Source: Dyadobacter sp. 676 | GTDB lineage: Bacteria; Bacteroidota; Bacteroidia; Cytophagales; Spirosomataceae | NCBI RefSeq assembly: GCF_040448675.1 | Contig: NZ_CP159289.1 | Coordinates: 1,488,001 to 1,552,000, forward strand | Length of the DNA stretch: 64,000 nucleotides | Reading direction: 5' to 3' | In this document: piece by piece, positions 36,105-45,835 of the stretch | Layout: each line of letters opens with the position of its first letter | Numbering within the stretch: the first letter of the stretch is position 1 | Position numbers and translations under genes: made by a program | Notes under the pieces: generated by a model | What the model saw: the letters and a program-made list of their open reading frames with translations, nothing else | Databases searched by the model: none | Told to the model about the DNA's origin: nothing

Positions 36105-39100
36105 ATGAATGAATCCCCTTTTCGAAAAGTTTTAAAACGTTTCAGGGTTGCCGGCGTGACGGCCCTGGCATGTTGCAGTCTGGCGGCTACTGCCCAGATG
36201 GTGACGCCGGAAAAACGCGTGCTGGTATTCTCGAAGACTGCCGGGTTCCGGCATTCCTCTATTCCGGCAGGGAAAACCGCCATATTGAAACTGGGCAAAG
36301 AAACTGGCTTCGCGGTAGATACTACTGAAAATGCGGCTGTTTTTACCAACAATAACCTGCAAAAATACAGCGCCGTCATATTCCTGAACACCACCGGTAA
36401 TATACTGAACGACAAGCAACAAGATGCATTTGAGCGTTATATTCAGGCGGGCGGCGGCTATGTGGGTATCCACGCGGCGACCGACACCGAATACGACTGG
36501 CAGTGGTACAACAAGCTGGCAGGCGCGCAATTCCTGAGCCATCCGGGCAACCCGAATGTACAGGAGGGCGAGGCATTTGTTGTAAATGATCAACACCCGT
36601 CCATGAATGGTTTTCCAAAGAAATGGAAGATCAAAGACGAGTTCTACGATTTTAAAAACTTCAATGAGAAGGTAAATGTCCTTGTAAAAATCGACGAAAA
36701 GACTTACAAGGATGGTAAAATGGGCGACAATCACCCGATGTCGTGGTACCATGAGTTCGATGGCGGTCGCGCATTCTACACCAACTTTGGCCATGAAGAT
36801 GCCACCTATACCAATCCCGTCTTTGTAAAACACCTTACCGGCGGACTGAACTGGGCAATGGCCTCGAAACTGGATTATTCAAAATCCCGTCCGGAAGAAA
36901 ACCGTTTCACTAAAAAGGTACTTGCATCTAAATTGGACGAGCCTACCGAGCTGGTTGTGCTGGACGACCAGCGCGTGCTTTTTACCGAACGAAAGGGGAA
37001 AGTGAAACTTTACAATCCTAAGACCGGCAAAATCAAAATTGTGGGCGAAGTACCCGTTTATACCAAACAGGAATACGGACTAATGGGCCTCAATATCGAC
37101 CCGAATTTCAAAACCAATAAACTGGTTTACATGTATTATTCACCGCCTTCCTCCGAGCCGGATACTGCCCAACATTTGTCGAGATTTAAATACGACGACG
37201 TAAATGACACGTTGCTGCTCAGCACGGAAGAAGTACTCCTGACCGTGCCCGTAAAACGGACCGACTGCTGCCACACCGGCGGGTCTATCGCCTGGGATGC
37301 GAAAGGAAACCTTTATCTTTCTACCGGCGACGACGTAAACCCGTTCCAATCCAACGGATACGGCCCGATCGACGAACGGCCAGGGCGTGAAGGATGGGAC
37401 GGGCAGCATACGTCTTCGAATACCAATTCTTTGAGAGGAAAAATATTGCGCATTAAGCCCCGCTATGGCGATCGCCGCGCGAATATGCCCGGAGGCACCA
37501 ATTTGTACGATATTCCGGAAGGCAACCTCTTTCCACCGGGAACGGATAAGACCCGCCCGGAGATCTACGTAATGGGTACCCGCAACCCCTATCGCATTTC
37601 CGTGGACCAGCACACTGGTTATTTGTATTGGGGCGATGTTGGCCCGGATGCGTCGGTCGACAATCCAAAACGCGGACCGAGAGGCTACGACGAGGTAAAC
37701 CAAGCGCGGAAGGCAGGCTATTTCGGGTATCCGCTTTTCATTGCCGATAACAAGCCGTATGTCGATTTCAACTTCGCGGACAGTACTTCGGGCAAGCCGT
37801 TCGATCCTTTGAAACCGATCAATAACTCGCCACATAACACCGGTTTACAGGAGTTGCCGCCGGCGCAGCCCGCATTTATTTACTATCCTTATGCGGATTC
37901 ACCGGAATTCGGGGCGATCGTTGGCAAAGGCGGACGCAATGCCATGGCTGGCCCGGTATATTATGCTGCTGATTATCAGGACAGCAAGGTTAAGTTCCCT
38001 TCCTATTACAATGGCAAGTTCTTCGCCTACGACTGGATCCGCGATTATATCAACATTGTGACTATGAACGAGAAGGGCGACTTGCAAAGCATCGAGCGTT
38101 TCATGCCGGGTACCAAGTTCAGCCATCCGATCGATATGCAATTTGCTAACGATGGTTCCTTGTACACATTGGAATACGGCCCCAACTGGTTTGCACAAAA
38201 CGACGAGGCCAGCCTTTCGCACATCACGTTCAATGCAGGTAACCGTGTGCCCGTAGCCATCGCAACCGCTACAAATGCCACAGGAGCAGTCCCTTTGAAA
38301 GTAAATTTCTCTTCCAAAGGCTCTCTGGATTACGACGGCGATCCGATCAAATACGAATGGTCTTTCGGCAAAGGTTTGCCCAAAAGCACGCTGGCTAACC
38401 CAAGCTTTACGTACGCTAAACCAGGGGAATATACCGCCACTTTGAAGGTGACCGACAATGCTGGTAATTCGAATACATCCGAAGTGATCGTGCGTGTAGG
38501 CAATGCCATTCCGAAGGTAGACGTGGCTATTAAAGGCAACAAAACCTTTTATTGGAATGATAAGCCCGTGAACTACGAAGTATCCGTTTCCGACAAAGAA
38601 GACGGTAGCCTTGCCAACAAGAAAATTTCGGAGGACGAAGTTACACTAACCATCAATTATCTCGAGGGTTTCGATAAAACGCAACTCGCCCAGGGGCATC
38701 AGGCCAACACCGGCTTCGAAACCGGCAAGCGCATGATTGAATTGAGCGACTGTAAGGCCTGCCACTCGATCGACAAAAAGTCCATCGGCCCCGCATACCG
38801 CGAAGTTGCCAGGAAGTACGCCAAAGAGCGCAATTCGTTGAAAACGCTGACGGATAAGGTACTCAAAGGCGGCAGCGGCGTATGGGGCGAGCAGGCAATG
38901 CCCGGCCATCCGCAGCACAAGCCTGAGGAAGTGGAAGAAATGGTGAAGTATATTCTTGGGCTCGCCAACGAAAAGGCCGTCGACAAAAAACCGCTGAAAA
39001 GCTCATATGTGACGCAGGCTAAGAAGAAAGACGGTTCTTACATTTTCACAGCCAGCTACACCGACAAAGGTAACGGTAATATGGGCCCATTGACTGGCTC

Positions 39101-39356
39101 TAAAACCATCGCACTGCGTCCTTCGACATTGATGGCAAACATGGCGGACACGACCAGAAATACCTTCAAATACAAAGGTGACAACGGCAGCGAAATGGTG
39201 ATCGGAATGAAAGACGGCGGCTTTATCGCGTTCGACGACATCGACCTGACCGAGATTTCCAAACTGGCTGTTTCCGTGGGAAGCAAAACCGGCCAGTCTG
39301 CCGGGGGGGACGCTGGAAGTCCGTCTCGACGGCGTTGCCGGGACCAAGATCGGTGA
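36105..39356 (+). CDS. ThuA / PQQ-type sugar dehydrogenase / PKD / cytochrome c fusion
   Basis: A secreted 1083-residue protein with a signal peptide ending SLAATAQ. Domains in order: ThuA-like (about 38-245; VLVFSKTAGFRHSS, GGGYVGIHAATDTEYDW), glucose/sorbosone dehydrogenase-type propeller (about 270-700; HTGGSIAWDAKGNLYLSTGDD), PKD (about 715-805), and cytochrome c (CKACHS at about 884, axial Met in QAMPGHP). The chain leaves the expected path at SAGGDAGSPSRRR. One G too many in a G7 run (39303-39309) explains it; removing it gives a sugar-binding-like tail to a stop at 39519. It probably oxidises a sugar in the periplasm and passes electrons to its own heme. Confidence 0.88.
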   Translation: MNESPFRKVLKRFRVAGVTALACCSLAATAQMVTPEKRVLVFSKTAGFRHSSIPAGKTAILKLGKETGFAVDTTENAAVFTNNNLQKYSAVIFLNTTGNILNDKQQDAFERYIQAGGGYVGIHAATDTEYDWQWYNKLAGAQFLSHPGNPNVQEGEAFVVNDQHPSMNGFPKKWKIKDEFYDFKNFNEKVNVLVKIDEKTYKDGKMGDNHPMSWYHEFDGGRAFYTNFGHEDATYTNPVFVKHLTGGLNWAMASKLDYSKSRPEENRFTKKVLASKLDEPTELVVLDDQRVLFTERKGKVKLYNPKTGKIKIVGEVPVYTKQEYGLMGLNIDPNFKTNKLVYMYYSPPSSEPDTAQHLSRFKYDDVNDTLLLSTEEVLLTVPVKRTDCCHTGGSIAWDAKGNLYLSTGDDVNPFQSNGYGPIDERPGREGWDGQHTSSNTNSLRGKILRIKPRYGDRRANMPGGTNLYDIPEGNLFPPGTDKTRPEIYVMGTRNPYRISVDQHTGYLYWGDVGPDASVDNPKRGPRGYDEVNQARKAGYFGYPLFIADNKPYVDFNFADSTSGKPFDPLKPINNSPHNTGLQELPPAQPAFIYYPYADSPEFGAIVGKGGRNAMAGPVYYAADYQDSKVKFPSYYNGKFFAYDWIRDYINIVTMNEKGDLQSIERFMPGTKFSHPIDMQFANDGSLYTLEYGPNWFAQNDEASLSHITFNAGNRVPVAIATATNATGAVPLKVNFSSKGSLDYDGDPIKYEWSFGKGLPKSTLANPSFTYAKPGEYTATLKVTDNAGNSNTSEVIVRVGNAIPKVDVAIKGNKTFYWNDKPVNYEVSVSDKEDGSLANKKISEDEVTLTINYLEGFDKTQLAQGHQANTGFETGKRMIELSDCKACHSIDKKSIGPAYREVARKYAKERNSLKTLTDKVLKGGSGVWGEQAMPGHPQHKPEEVEEMVKYILGLANEKAVDKKPLKSSYVTQAKKKDGSYIFTASYTDKGNGNMGPLTGSKTIALRPSTLMANMADTTRNTFKYKGDNGSEMVIGMKDGGFIAFDDIDLTEISKLAVSVGSKTGQSAGGDAGSPSRRRCRDQDR

Positions 39357-39536
39357 GGGTAAAGTGGACAAGACCGAAACGATCAGCATTCCTCTGAAAG
39401 CTCCCGCCGACGGCAAGTTGCATAAGGTCTATTTTGTATTCAGAAATGCCGAGGCCAACAACAAACCGTTATTTTCGATTGAATCGGTACGGTTTGAAAA
39501 TGCCGTTTTATCAAAGTAACACAGGCTGAAAATGAT

Positions 39537-39569
39537 AAAAGCGGGTCTCTTCATGGGGACCCGCTTTTT
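39537..39569. terminator. Bidirectional terminator after the ThuA fusion gene
   Basis: AAAAGCGGGTC (39537-39547) pairs with GACCCGCTTTT (39558-39568). It separates the ThuA fusion gene from the convergent tail-fibre gene. Confidence 0.85.
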
Positions 39570-39691
39570 GTATATAAAATAAGACAATACTATTTCTGAA
39601 CAACCATTTTCTTCACGCCGTTGCTTTTTCCATCCGTAACGAGATCATAAAGAAAGACGCCATTTTGAAAATCCCCGGCTGAAATAGTCAA

Positions 39692-41149
39692 TTACCCTTC
39701 CCCGCGCTCCTTTACCACATAAGAATTCACTTTCACGCCATTTACCGAATACACTTCGACAGTCGCTTCCTTTACGGACTGCGGAATGAAGTATTTAATT
39801 GCCGAATTTCCGGAGAATCCGTTCGGAACATTTTGTTCGAAAACTACCCCATTCGTATTCGGCTCCATCCGCGCCGCGCTGCCATTCAGAGGCTTTGCTG
39901 TATTCGAGGCTACGATCCGCTCCAACTGTTCGAGCCGCTTTGACAATGCAGCAACCTGTGTATTCACCTCTTTCAACTCCGCATCCTTCTGCTCGATTAT
40001 CTGCTGCTGCTCTTTCACGGAATTAATCAGAATGTAGGTGACGGCATTGGCATCGTAATCCAGATATTCGGTTTTGTTGCCCAATGAATCCTGGTGCATA
40101 AATGTACCAATCGTGTACGGTGCTATTTTCTGCATTTCCTGCGCGATGATGCCAACGAATTTCTTGTCGCCCGTCTTAATGCCTGCCTGGCCGTTGTACT
40201 GGAACCAGACGGGTTTAATTTGTTTGAGTAAATCCAGGCCATCGGTGAAGTCGGTAATGTTCTTTTTTAGGCGGCTGTCCGAGGCTACAATCCAGTCCGG
40301 CGAGCCGGCTTTGGCGGCAGCATCGGTGCTGAGGTGGAGTTGGAATGAGGGGGCAGATACGCCTATCCCTACATTAGCTTTATTGCCAAGAACAAGACTA
40401 TTACTTGACAAAACCTTAGCGTCCGCGCCGATGGCCGAAGCGTTTATCAAAGTCGGCTCGCCACCTGAATTGTAACCGAGATATGTATTCCGTTCACCGG
40501 TGGTGTTTTCCGCTCCCGCCCGACTACCAAGAAATGCATTGTAGCGGCCATCGGTATTTAATAGCCCGGCTTTTGCACCTAAAAAAGCATTGGCCGCACC
40601 TGTGGCATTGGAATATCCGGCTTCATTGCCTATGAAAGTATTGGAAACGCCTGAGGTCGTAGAATAACCCGTCCGGTAACCTACAAAAGTGTTAAAACTT
40701 GCATCGCTGCTCAATCCAGCGCCTGCTCCCAAAAAAGTATTTTTTGATCCCTGAACACTATTTTGTCCTGTCTCCAGACCAATAAAGACGTTCATTTCAC
40801 CAACGTTCCCGTGGCCTGCTGACATGCCAAGAAATGTATTTCCGGTCCCATTGCCAAAATATCCTGCTTCCAGGCCCACGTACGTATTTTTACTACCATT
40901 CACACATCCATAGCCAGCATTATTACCGACAAAAGTGTTCCAGAAACCTGTGGTATTACTTATTCCGGCCTGATGTCCCAAAAATGTACTTCCCGACGCC
41001 GTATTCACTGTCCCGGCCTCTGTGCCGAAAAACGCATGACCTATGCCTTGCGTACCGGCGCCAACACCATAGTGCGTTTGAGCGTACCCGTTGAGAACCA
41101 TTGTGTGCGCAAGCGACAGCACTGCCACAAACTGGTAAATCCGTTTCAT
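39692..41149 (-). CDS. Secreted tail-fibre/S74 chaperone-domain protein
   Basis: The ATG at 41149 gives 485 residues with a signal peptide (ending VLNGYAQ). About 10 repeats of the type NTFLGxxAG (beta-helix-like) fill residues 25-255. An intramolecular chaperone/peptidase S74 domain follows (ASDSRLKKNITDF, the Ser and Lys being the self-cleavage pair), then a coiled coil (EQKDAELKEVNTQVAALSKRLEQLERI). The C-terminus has the start of a type IX sorting domain (SVKEATVEVYSVNGVKVNSYV). An in-frame TAA at 39692 stops it. The same frame would continue LTISAGDFQNGVFLYDLVTD and VKKMVVQK to 39590, a complete sorting signal. Confidence 0.85.
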   Translation of the reverse strand: MKRIYQFVAVLSLAHTMVLNGYAQTHYGVGAGTQGIGHAFFGTEAGTVNTASGSTFLGHQAGISNTTGFWNTFVGNNAGYGCVNGSKNTYVGLEAGYFGNGTGNTFLGMSAGHGNVGEMNVFIGLETGQNSVQGSKNTFLGAGAGLSSDASFNTFVGYRTGYSTTSGVSNTFIGNEAGYSNATGAANAFLGAKAGLLNTDGRYNAFLGSRAGAENTTGERNTYLGYNSGGEPTLINASAIGADAKVLSSNSLVLGNKANVGIGVSAPSFQLHLSTDAAAKAGSPDWIVASDSRLKKNITDFTDGLDLLKQIKPVWFQYNGQAGIKTGDKKFVGIIAQEMQKIAPYTIGTFMHQDSLGNKTEYLDYDANAVTYILINSVKEQQQIIEQKDAELKEVNTQVAALSKRLEQLERIVASNTAKPLNGSAARMEPNTNGVVFEQNVPNGFSGNSAIKYFIPQSVKEATVEVYSVNGVKVNSYVVKERGEG

Positions 41150-41292
41150 ATTTATCAATGTTTTGAGGGAAGTGTGTTCTTCCCGATTCAATTTGTTGTG
41201 TCGATGAAAACATAGGCAAATCCGATGAGTGACCCTCTCGTCAAGGTTATTCATCGGTGAATACGGGTTGCCCCAACTAATAATTCGAATAC

Positions 41293-41324
41293 AAAAAAAG
41301 AGGGCCTCGTCCCCAAAGCCCTCT
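41293..41324 (-). terminator. Terminator of the broken tail-fibre gene
   Basis: On the minus strand AGAGGGC (41318-41324) pairs with GCCCTCT (41299-41305) and is followed by a run of seven Ts. Confidence 0.75.
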
Positions 41325-41346
41325 CGAATTCCACTAAATATTGCTC

Positions 41347-42766
41347 TTACTCCACGAGCATCTTCTTCGCGCCCAAGCTCTTACCATCCATGACCAGATC
41401 ATAGACATGTACCCCACTCTTATATTTATCCGCCGAAAGAACCAGTTCCCCCCGCTCCCCGCTCCAATATCGGGTGCGAACTGACTTTTACGCCCGCAAC
41501 CGTATAGACGTCGATCACGGCTGTCTTTACAGATTGTGGAATAAAATATTTAATGGATGTCTTAGCGGAGAATCCATTGGGTACGTTTTGTTCCAAAATA
41601 CCCCCTTCCGGTTGCTTATTAAAAACCCCCCGGCGAAACGTTCGCCAACCGCTCCAACTTTTCAAGCCGGCTTTCCAATGCCTGGATTTTAGCCTCTTTA
41701 TCTTCGATGATACGCTGCTGCTCCTTCACAGAGTTAATCAAAATGTAAGTCACCGCATTGGCGTCGTAATCCAGGTATTCGGTTTTGTTGCCCAATGAAT
41801 CCTGATACGTGAAGGTACCAATTGTATAAGGTGCTATTTTCTGCATTTCCTGCGCAATGATACCTACAAATTTCTTGTCGCCTGTTTCGATGCCTGCCTG
41901 GCCGTTGTACTGGAACCAAACGGGTTTGATTTGTTTCAATTGATTCAGACCATCTGTAAACTCCGTAACATTCCTCTTAAGTCTCAAATCTGACAGTACC
42001 GCCCAGGTGGCAGATCCAGCCTTAGCCGCAATACTTTTGCTTAACTGCAATTGGTAGAACGGAGCAGAATAGCCGATACCTACATTGGCATTATTCCCTA
42101 AAACCAGGCAATGGCTGCCTGTAACCATCGCCGATGCCCCGATTGCGGTAGCATTTATCAAACCAGCATTACCTCCCGCGGCGTAACCCAAATAGGTATT
42201 CCTTTCACCGTTGGTATTACTCAGTCCTGCCCCATGGCCCAGGAATGTATTAAAGTTACCAGTTTCATTACTGGTTCCAGCCTTAGCCCCCATAAAGACA
42301 TTGTAGCTTCCCGCTTCATTCTTCAATCCACTTTCATCTCCCAAAAAACAATTTTGTGTGCCTTTTGTTTTTTGACCAGCCGAACGTCCAATGCCAATAT
42401 TAAGGCTACCAGAAGTGAACATTCCCGCCTGATAACCCATATAAACGTTGGCCTCTCCGTTGATATGGTTCTGTCCAGCCGAGCCCCCAATAAAAGTATT
42501 CGCAGAACTATTCACTGCCTTTTCTCCGCTAAAACTCCCCAAATAAACATTCCCAAATCGGTAATACCCTTTGTTCCGGATCCGTAGCCGATGTAAGTAT
42601 TATACAACCCATTAACTCCATTGGATTTACCGGCATATGTACCGATGAATACGTGACCTCCTCCAACTGTACCGGCACCCTCGCCGTAATGTGTTTGAGC
42701 ATTTGCATGAGGCAGATGGAAGGTTCCTACGAGCAACGCAATTACCATTTTGTAACTGTTCTTCAT
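41347..42766 (-). pseudogene. Broken second tail-fibre/S74 paralogue
   Basis: Three frames are needed. First: signal peptide (MKNSYKMVIALLVGTFHLPHANAQ) and first repeats to about 42535. Second: repeats, S74 domain (SDLRLKRNVTEF) and coiled coil, to VSPGGF near 41630. Third: FNKQPEGGILEQNVPNGFSA to about 41450. After a further shift in a G6 run, ELVLSADKYKSGVHVYDLVMDG and AKKMLVE complete a type IX sorting domain with its stop at 41347. The three breaks fall at or beside runs of three to six Gs or Ts. It is about 60 per cent identical by eye to the neighbour in the S74 part. Confidence 0.85.
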
Positions 42767-42992
42767 AAGCGTGCATGTTTAAATTGAAATGAAATGGTCT
42801 ACAATCGTTTTTCAACAGCACAAGTTTGAAAGGAAAATCTTGAATTTAAAATTGGCTGTACAAGCGGAAGAATGGCGTTACTTTGCGGATTTAGGGCCTT
42901 TCGTGCTTTGAATTAATTACAAAGCGTCCACGATAAATTGACAAAATATTTTCGCTCGAACCATAGTTATATGGAAGTGACCAAAATGTTTT

Positions 42993-43793
42993 TTACTTCG
43001 CAAATCCCTCAATCCCCAACCCGAATAACGCGAAGTCATATTTCACAGGATCGTTCGGATCGAGCAGCCGCAGCGATGCGGTAAGCTCAGTAGCAGTCTG
43101 CCAGTCGGTAACCGGCCGTTTGATAAGGCCCAGAACACGTGCGACACGGTCGACGTGGACATCGCAGGGGCAGACGAGTTGCGCAGGGCGGATGGTATTC
43201 CAGATGCCGAAGTCAACGCCATTGTCGTCCTTGCGCACCATCCAGCGCAGGAACATATTCAGGCGCTTGCAGGAAGATTTGCGCGCAGGCGTGGCGATGT
43301 GCTTGCGCGTACGTACGGGGAAGTTTTCGGAGTTGATGAAGAAGTCATGGAAGCCCGTGAGCGCATTTTCGATGGTAATGTCGCCGGGCATCATATGACT
43401 GCTGAATGCGAATTCCAGCGAGTCGTGAACTTTGTAATATTCCTGAAAGAAATGCAGGAAATACAGTGTATCGGTAGCGTTGAAAGTGCGGTGTTTAAAG
43501 TGCAGGAACGGTTTCAGGTCGCTTTCGTGGTGATTGCGGACGAAATCGTAGGGAGCGTTGTCCATTAACGCGGCCAGTTCCAGGCATTTATTGATAATGG
43601 TCTTACGCTGGCCCCAGGCAAGTACCGCCGCCCAGAAGCCCATGATCTCGATGTCCTGCTTCACGGAAAACCGGTGCGGAATGCTGATCGGGTCTAAAGC
43701 AATAAAATCCGGCTGGTTGTATTGGGCTACCTTTTCATCGAGCAGCTCCGCCACATAGGAGGGTGGGTAGGCGGTGTGGCTAGTGTCTGGCAT
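42993..43793 (-). CDS. TIGR02757/DUF2400 family protein
   Basis: The ATG at 43793 gives 266 residues. Characteristic segments are IALDPISIPHRFSVKQDIEIMGFWAAVLAWGQRKTIINK, RLNMFLRWMVRKDDNGVDFGIW and PCDVHVDRVARVLGLIKR. The last resembles the helix-hairpin-helix DNA glycosylase fold, which suggests a DNA-related role. The family is conserved in Bacteroidota but uncharacterised. It overlaps the end of the upstream small membrane protein gene by 14 bases, so the two are probably co-translated. Confidence 0.87.
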   Translation of the reverse strand: MPDTSHTAYPPSYVAELLDEKVAQYNQPDFIALDPISIPHRFSVKQDIEIMGFWAAVLAWGQRKTIINKCLELAALMDNAPYDFVRNHHESDLKPFLHFKHRTFNATDTLYFLHFFQEYYKVHDSLEFAFSSHMMPGDITIENALTGFHDFFINSENFPVRTRKHIATPARKSSCKRLNMFLRWMVRKDDNGVDFGIWNTIRPAQLVCPCDVHVDRVARVLGLIKRPVTDWQTATELTASLRLLDPNDPVKYDFALFGLGIEGFAK

Positions 43794-43992
43794 GGCTACC
43801 TCCGAACAGGTAAGCCAGCACACGTGAAATACCTGAGAAAATCATTACAATTCCCGAAAAAAGGAATGTAAAAACAGCGATAAACGGATACAGCAAGGTG
43901 AACATAACGCTCCATACCTTGTATCCCGGCGTATTTTTTAATGCTTCGCGCTCCTCTTCTCTTTTGGAACGAAACTGTGGTGCGTGTTTCAT
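43780..43992 (-). CDS. Small membrane protein
   Basis: A 70-residue protein with a charged N-terminus (RSKREEEREALKN) and one long or two short membrane segments (VMFTLLYPFIAVFTFLFSGIVMIFSGISRVLAYLF). No family is recognised. It lies in a minus-strand operon between the LysM gene (14-base gap) and the DUF2400 gene (overlapping). Confidence 0.7.
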   Translation of the reverse strand: MKHAPQFRSKREEEREALKNTPGYKVWSVMFTLLYPFIAVFTFLFSGIVMIFSGISRVLAYLFGGSHARH

Positions 43993-44006
43993 AATATATT
44001 CCGTAG

Positions 44007-44999
44007 CTATTCGAGGTAACTCACTACGGCCCTGAATCGTTTGCTGTTGGGGGAAACTTTTTCAAATGCGCGCGACGAAAGTTTGATCACAATGTCGTCG
44101 TTCACGCTCGTGTCGGGAATGCGGCCGATAATGCGGACAATGATTTTTTCCTGGTTGTATTCATTCAAAACCTCCACCAGCGAGCCGATCGGCGCCGTAC
44201 GGTGCAGGCCCAGGAATTTACTGGTGCTTTCGTCTGTCTCGATCACTTCCGCCAATCCCGACTCCGATTTCTTCTTGCTTTTCACCACTTTCGGCGGGGC
44301 TACTTCTTCCACTGGCTTCACAACCTTCTCGGGTACGACCGCTTTCGCCTTTACGGAATCCTTTACAACTGTGGAAGCCACTTTGGCGGGCGGGGGCGCC
44401 GCCGCCGGTGCGGCTGCTTTCTCAGCTCCTTTTTCGCTGACGATCAGTTCCTGGCCGTCTTTGATGTTATCGTCCGTCAGATTGTTCCATTTCCGGAGGT
44501 CCGCCATCAAAACACCGTATTTAACAGCTACCCGGTACAATGTCTGCCCCGGCTCCACTTTGTGTATGCCGTTGGCAGGTACGGCGGTCGCGGCGGATGC
44601 CGACGGCGCGGACGTGCTCGTCGCAGCAGCCGGCGTATCGGTTACGGGCTTGGTTTCCTTTACTTCCGCCTTCACCAATTCCTTTTTCTCTTCTTTCTTG
44701 TCGTCCTTTTTGGAGTCTTTTTTTGTGACCTTAGGTGTATAAGGGACCCGGATCGTTTGTCCGGACTGAATCTGGTCGCTCATGCCGGGATTGGCTTCGC
44801 GCAATGCGTGGATCGTCGTCCCGTACTGGCGCACGACGGCGAACATGGTCTGTCCCTGGTTAACCTTATGCAAAATGAAGATCTTCCCTCCTACCTTTTC
44901 GACCCCCACGGAGTCAACAGCATTCAATCCCTTGGCCCGGGCACTTGTCAAACCTGTCATCAATCCTGCCAAAAGGGCCAGGCAAAAAATGTATTTCAT
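44007..44999 (-). CDS. Secreted LysM protein with double-psi beta-barrel C-terminus
   Basis: A 330-residue protein with a signal peptide ending in TSARA. Two LysM domains follow: about 45-92 (HKVNQGQTMFAVVRQYGTTIHALREANPG) and about 145-192 (HKVEPGQTLYRVAVKYGVLMADLRKWNN). They are separated by Lys/Glu- and Ala-rich linkers. The C-terminus (about 245-330: GLAEVIETDESTSKFLGLHRTAPIGSLVEVLN...IIVRIIGRIPD) resembles the RlpA-like double-psi barrel. It should bind peptidoglycan in the periplasm. It follows the DUF4905 gene with a 3-base gap. Confidence 0.88.
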   Translation of the reverse strand: MKYIFCLALLAGLMTGLTSARAKGLNAVDSVGVEKVGGKIFILHKVNQGQTMFAVVRQYGTTIHALREANPGMSDQIQSGQTIRVPYTPKVTKKDSKKDDKKEEKKELVKAEVKETKPVTDTPAAATSTSAPSASAATAVPANGIHKVEPGQTLYRVAVKYGVLMADLRKWNNLTDDNIKDGQELIVSEKGAEKAAAPAAAPPPAKVASTVVKDSVKAKAVVPEKVVKPVEEVAPPKVVKSKKKSESGLAEVIETDESTSKFLGLHRTAPIGSLVEVLNEYNQEKIIVRIIGRIPDTSVNDDIVIKLSSRAFEKVSPNSKRFRAVVSYLE

Positions 45000-45002
45000 T
45001 TA

Positions 45003-45815
45003 TTATGAAAGCGTTAAACTCGAAAACTCGTTGCTATTTTTCAGATAAACCAGTGTGGACGCTTTCAGCATCATCGTCGAGCGGCCCGTTCCTTCCCGCC
45101 CTTCCGACAGTTTCTCGTGTAAAACCTGTTGCTTCTGATCGGTTACTATGAGGAGGTATTGCACTGTTTTATCCTGCTCGTAAATATAATAAGAAAAGAT
45201 TATATAGGGTCTTTTCTCCAAATAATCAATGGCTACCGGGATGTGCCCGCCGGTTGCGCCGGTAATAAATTGCGCGAGCCGTTCGAAAAACATATTCCCT
45301 TCGATGTAACGAACGGGTTCCTTTAAAATTACCTCCGTGGTCGTTTCGGGAAGTCCTTCATTCAAAGCCAGCAGCGCTCCGGTGGCTGCGTTGCAAAACA
45401 TGTGTTTAAACGAATCGCCCTGTTTGGTGGCAACTTCAAGCAGCTCCCCAACACCGCTGCTTACCAGTACGTAATTGGGCATAATCCACGACAAAAATCC
45501 CGTTTCACCGTTCACGGCCAGCAAATCCGTCGGCTCAGGCACCTCAGGGTAGCGGTAATTATGCAGAAAAATGCGGTTATGGGAGAAGGCCGTCAGTGAA
45601 GTCCACCAGTCGGTACCTTCTATCGTTCTGTGCCATTTCAATGCCAGATTTTCCGGATCGACGACCGCAAAAGACACTTCCCGACGATCTGCATCGCGCA
45701 ATTCGATGACCCACAGCGAACTTTCGGGATCGGCATCGGGCATGACCCGCCATATGTTTTCCGAAAACCGGAACGAAAACAGATTTTGCAATTTTTTACC
45801 TTTATTTTGAGCCAA
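45003..45815 (-). CDS. DUF4905 family protein
   Basis: Up to 270 residues. No signal peptide is apparent. The sequence has propeller-like strands (LWVIELRDADRREVSFAVVD; DLLAVNGETGFLSWIM) and matches the uncharacterised DUF4905 group of Bacteroidota. The annotated start is a TTG only 20 bases from the divergent kdsB start. A TAAATTTG -7-like box (45813-45820, minus) overlaps that TTG, so translation may begin further in, for example at a second TTG about eight codons downstream. Confidence 0.75.
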   Translation of the reverse strand: MAQNKGKKLQNLFSFRFSENIWRVMPDADPESSLWVIELRDADRREVSFAVVDPENLALKWHRTIEGTDWWTSLTAFSHNRIFLHNYRYPEVPEPTDLLAVNGETGFLSWIMPNYVLVSSGVGELLEVATKQGDSFKHMFCNAATGALLALNEGLPETTTEVILKEPVRYIEGNMFFERLAQFITGATGGHIPVAIDYLEKRPYIIFSYYIYEQDKTVQYLLIVTDQKQQVLHEKLSEGREGTGRSTMMLKASTLVYLKNSNEFSSLTLS

Positions 45816-45835
45816 ATTTAACTGACAACGACCTC

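Noticed and set aside
40400..41100. Periodic DNA repeats in the tail-fibre gene, first suspected as a satellite or CRISPR
   Set aside because: They encode the protein repeat NTFLGxxAG and vary at synonymous positions; the signal is coding.
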